Shown here: piece by piece, positions 63,967 to 64,000 of the stretch
How the letters are laid out: each line of letters opens with the position of its first letter
How positions within the stretch are numbered: the first letter of the stretch is position 1
Source of the DNA: Gallionella sp.
GTDB taxonomy: Bacteria > Pseudomonadota > Gammaproteobacteria > Burkholderiales > Gallionellaceae
NCBI GenBank assembly: GCA_028707275.1
Contig: JAQTUP010000010.1
Coordinates: forward strand, 43,391-107,390
Length of the DNA: 64,000 bases
Reading direction: 5' to 3'
The notes under the pieces: model-generated
Told to the model about the DNA's origin: nothing
The model's database searches: none
The model's input: the letters and a program-made list of their open reading frames with translations, nothing else
Program-made: the position numbers and the translations under genes

Positions 63967-64000
63967 GTAAAGGACGCCGAATCTTCCCCTTAACGTGAAA

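Overview
The window looks like a chromosomal segment of a betaproteobacterium, probably of the Nitrosomonadales (Gallionellaceae-like). This is inferred from the gene set: a bidirectional-type HoxH hydrogenase subunit, NapA/NapB, paired cyanophycin synthetases with an ABC/DUF1854 partner, a YdbL-YnbE-YdbH envelope lipid module and many PAS/GGDEF/EAL proteins. No rRNA, tRNA or CRISPR array was seen. Most of the window is GC-rich; about 34.3-42.8 kb is visibly more AT-rich.

Layout. 1-10.7 kb (all minus): signalling proteins (CBS-PAS-GAF sensor running off the left edge, PAS histidine kinase, 1119-aa REC-PAS-GGDEF-EAL-REC protein, FixJ-type regulator and the wreck of a second one) with an OprB-like porin among them. 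10.8-14.1 kb: patatin-like lipoprotein, RhlE-type RNA helicase, TrmH-family methyltransferase. 14.3-22.5 kb: cyanophycin locus. cphA' and cphA lie on minus; a divergent ABC exporter-like protein and a DUF1854 protein lie on plus; a small unknown gene converges on cphA. 22.5-27.1 kb: moaA, napB and napA, giving a molybdenum cofactor enzyme next to a molybdoenzyme. 27.2-31.8 kb: an IS5-type transposase remnant and a three-gene MacAB/DevBCA-like efflux operon.

31.8-43.4 kb is accessory. A ribbon-helix-helix/RelE-type toxin-antitoxin pair sits between two ~0.5-kb direct repeats. It is followed by a lone 728-residue candidate nuclease with a SEC-C tail, then a tight three-gene cassette: membrane-anchored TerB_N/TerB/TerB_C protein, BrxD-like ATPase (DUF2791 type) and Lhr/BrxHI-like helicase. 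This cassette is the best candidate for a poorly described (probably anti-phage or DNA-processing) system. It abuts hoxH, whose usual partners hoxFUY are absent.

43.4-64 kb: hoxH and its protease, rhodanese, RlmD, VanZ-like protein, a DnaQ-fold exonuclease, a PAS-GGDEF-EAL protein, ydbL-ynbE-ydbH, sodB, an AddA/AddB-like helicase-nuclease pair, 7Fe ferredoxin and a duplicated oligopeptide ABC ATPase.

A second theme is invasion by small repeats. A family of palindromes (arms TGATGTTAC/GTAACATCA) recurs at least seven times, and a TIR-bounded 146-bp element ends on the moaA stop. Heptamer arrays and REP-like hairpins have entered reading frames without breaking them: the kinase HATPase domain, the AddA/AddB-like proteins, the ABC ATPase, and the cleavable tail of HoxH. 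All functional assignments come from reading motifs by eye; no database search was run.
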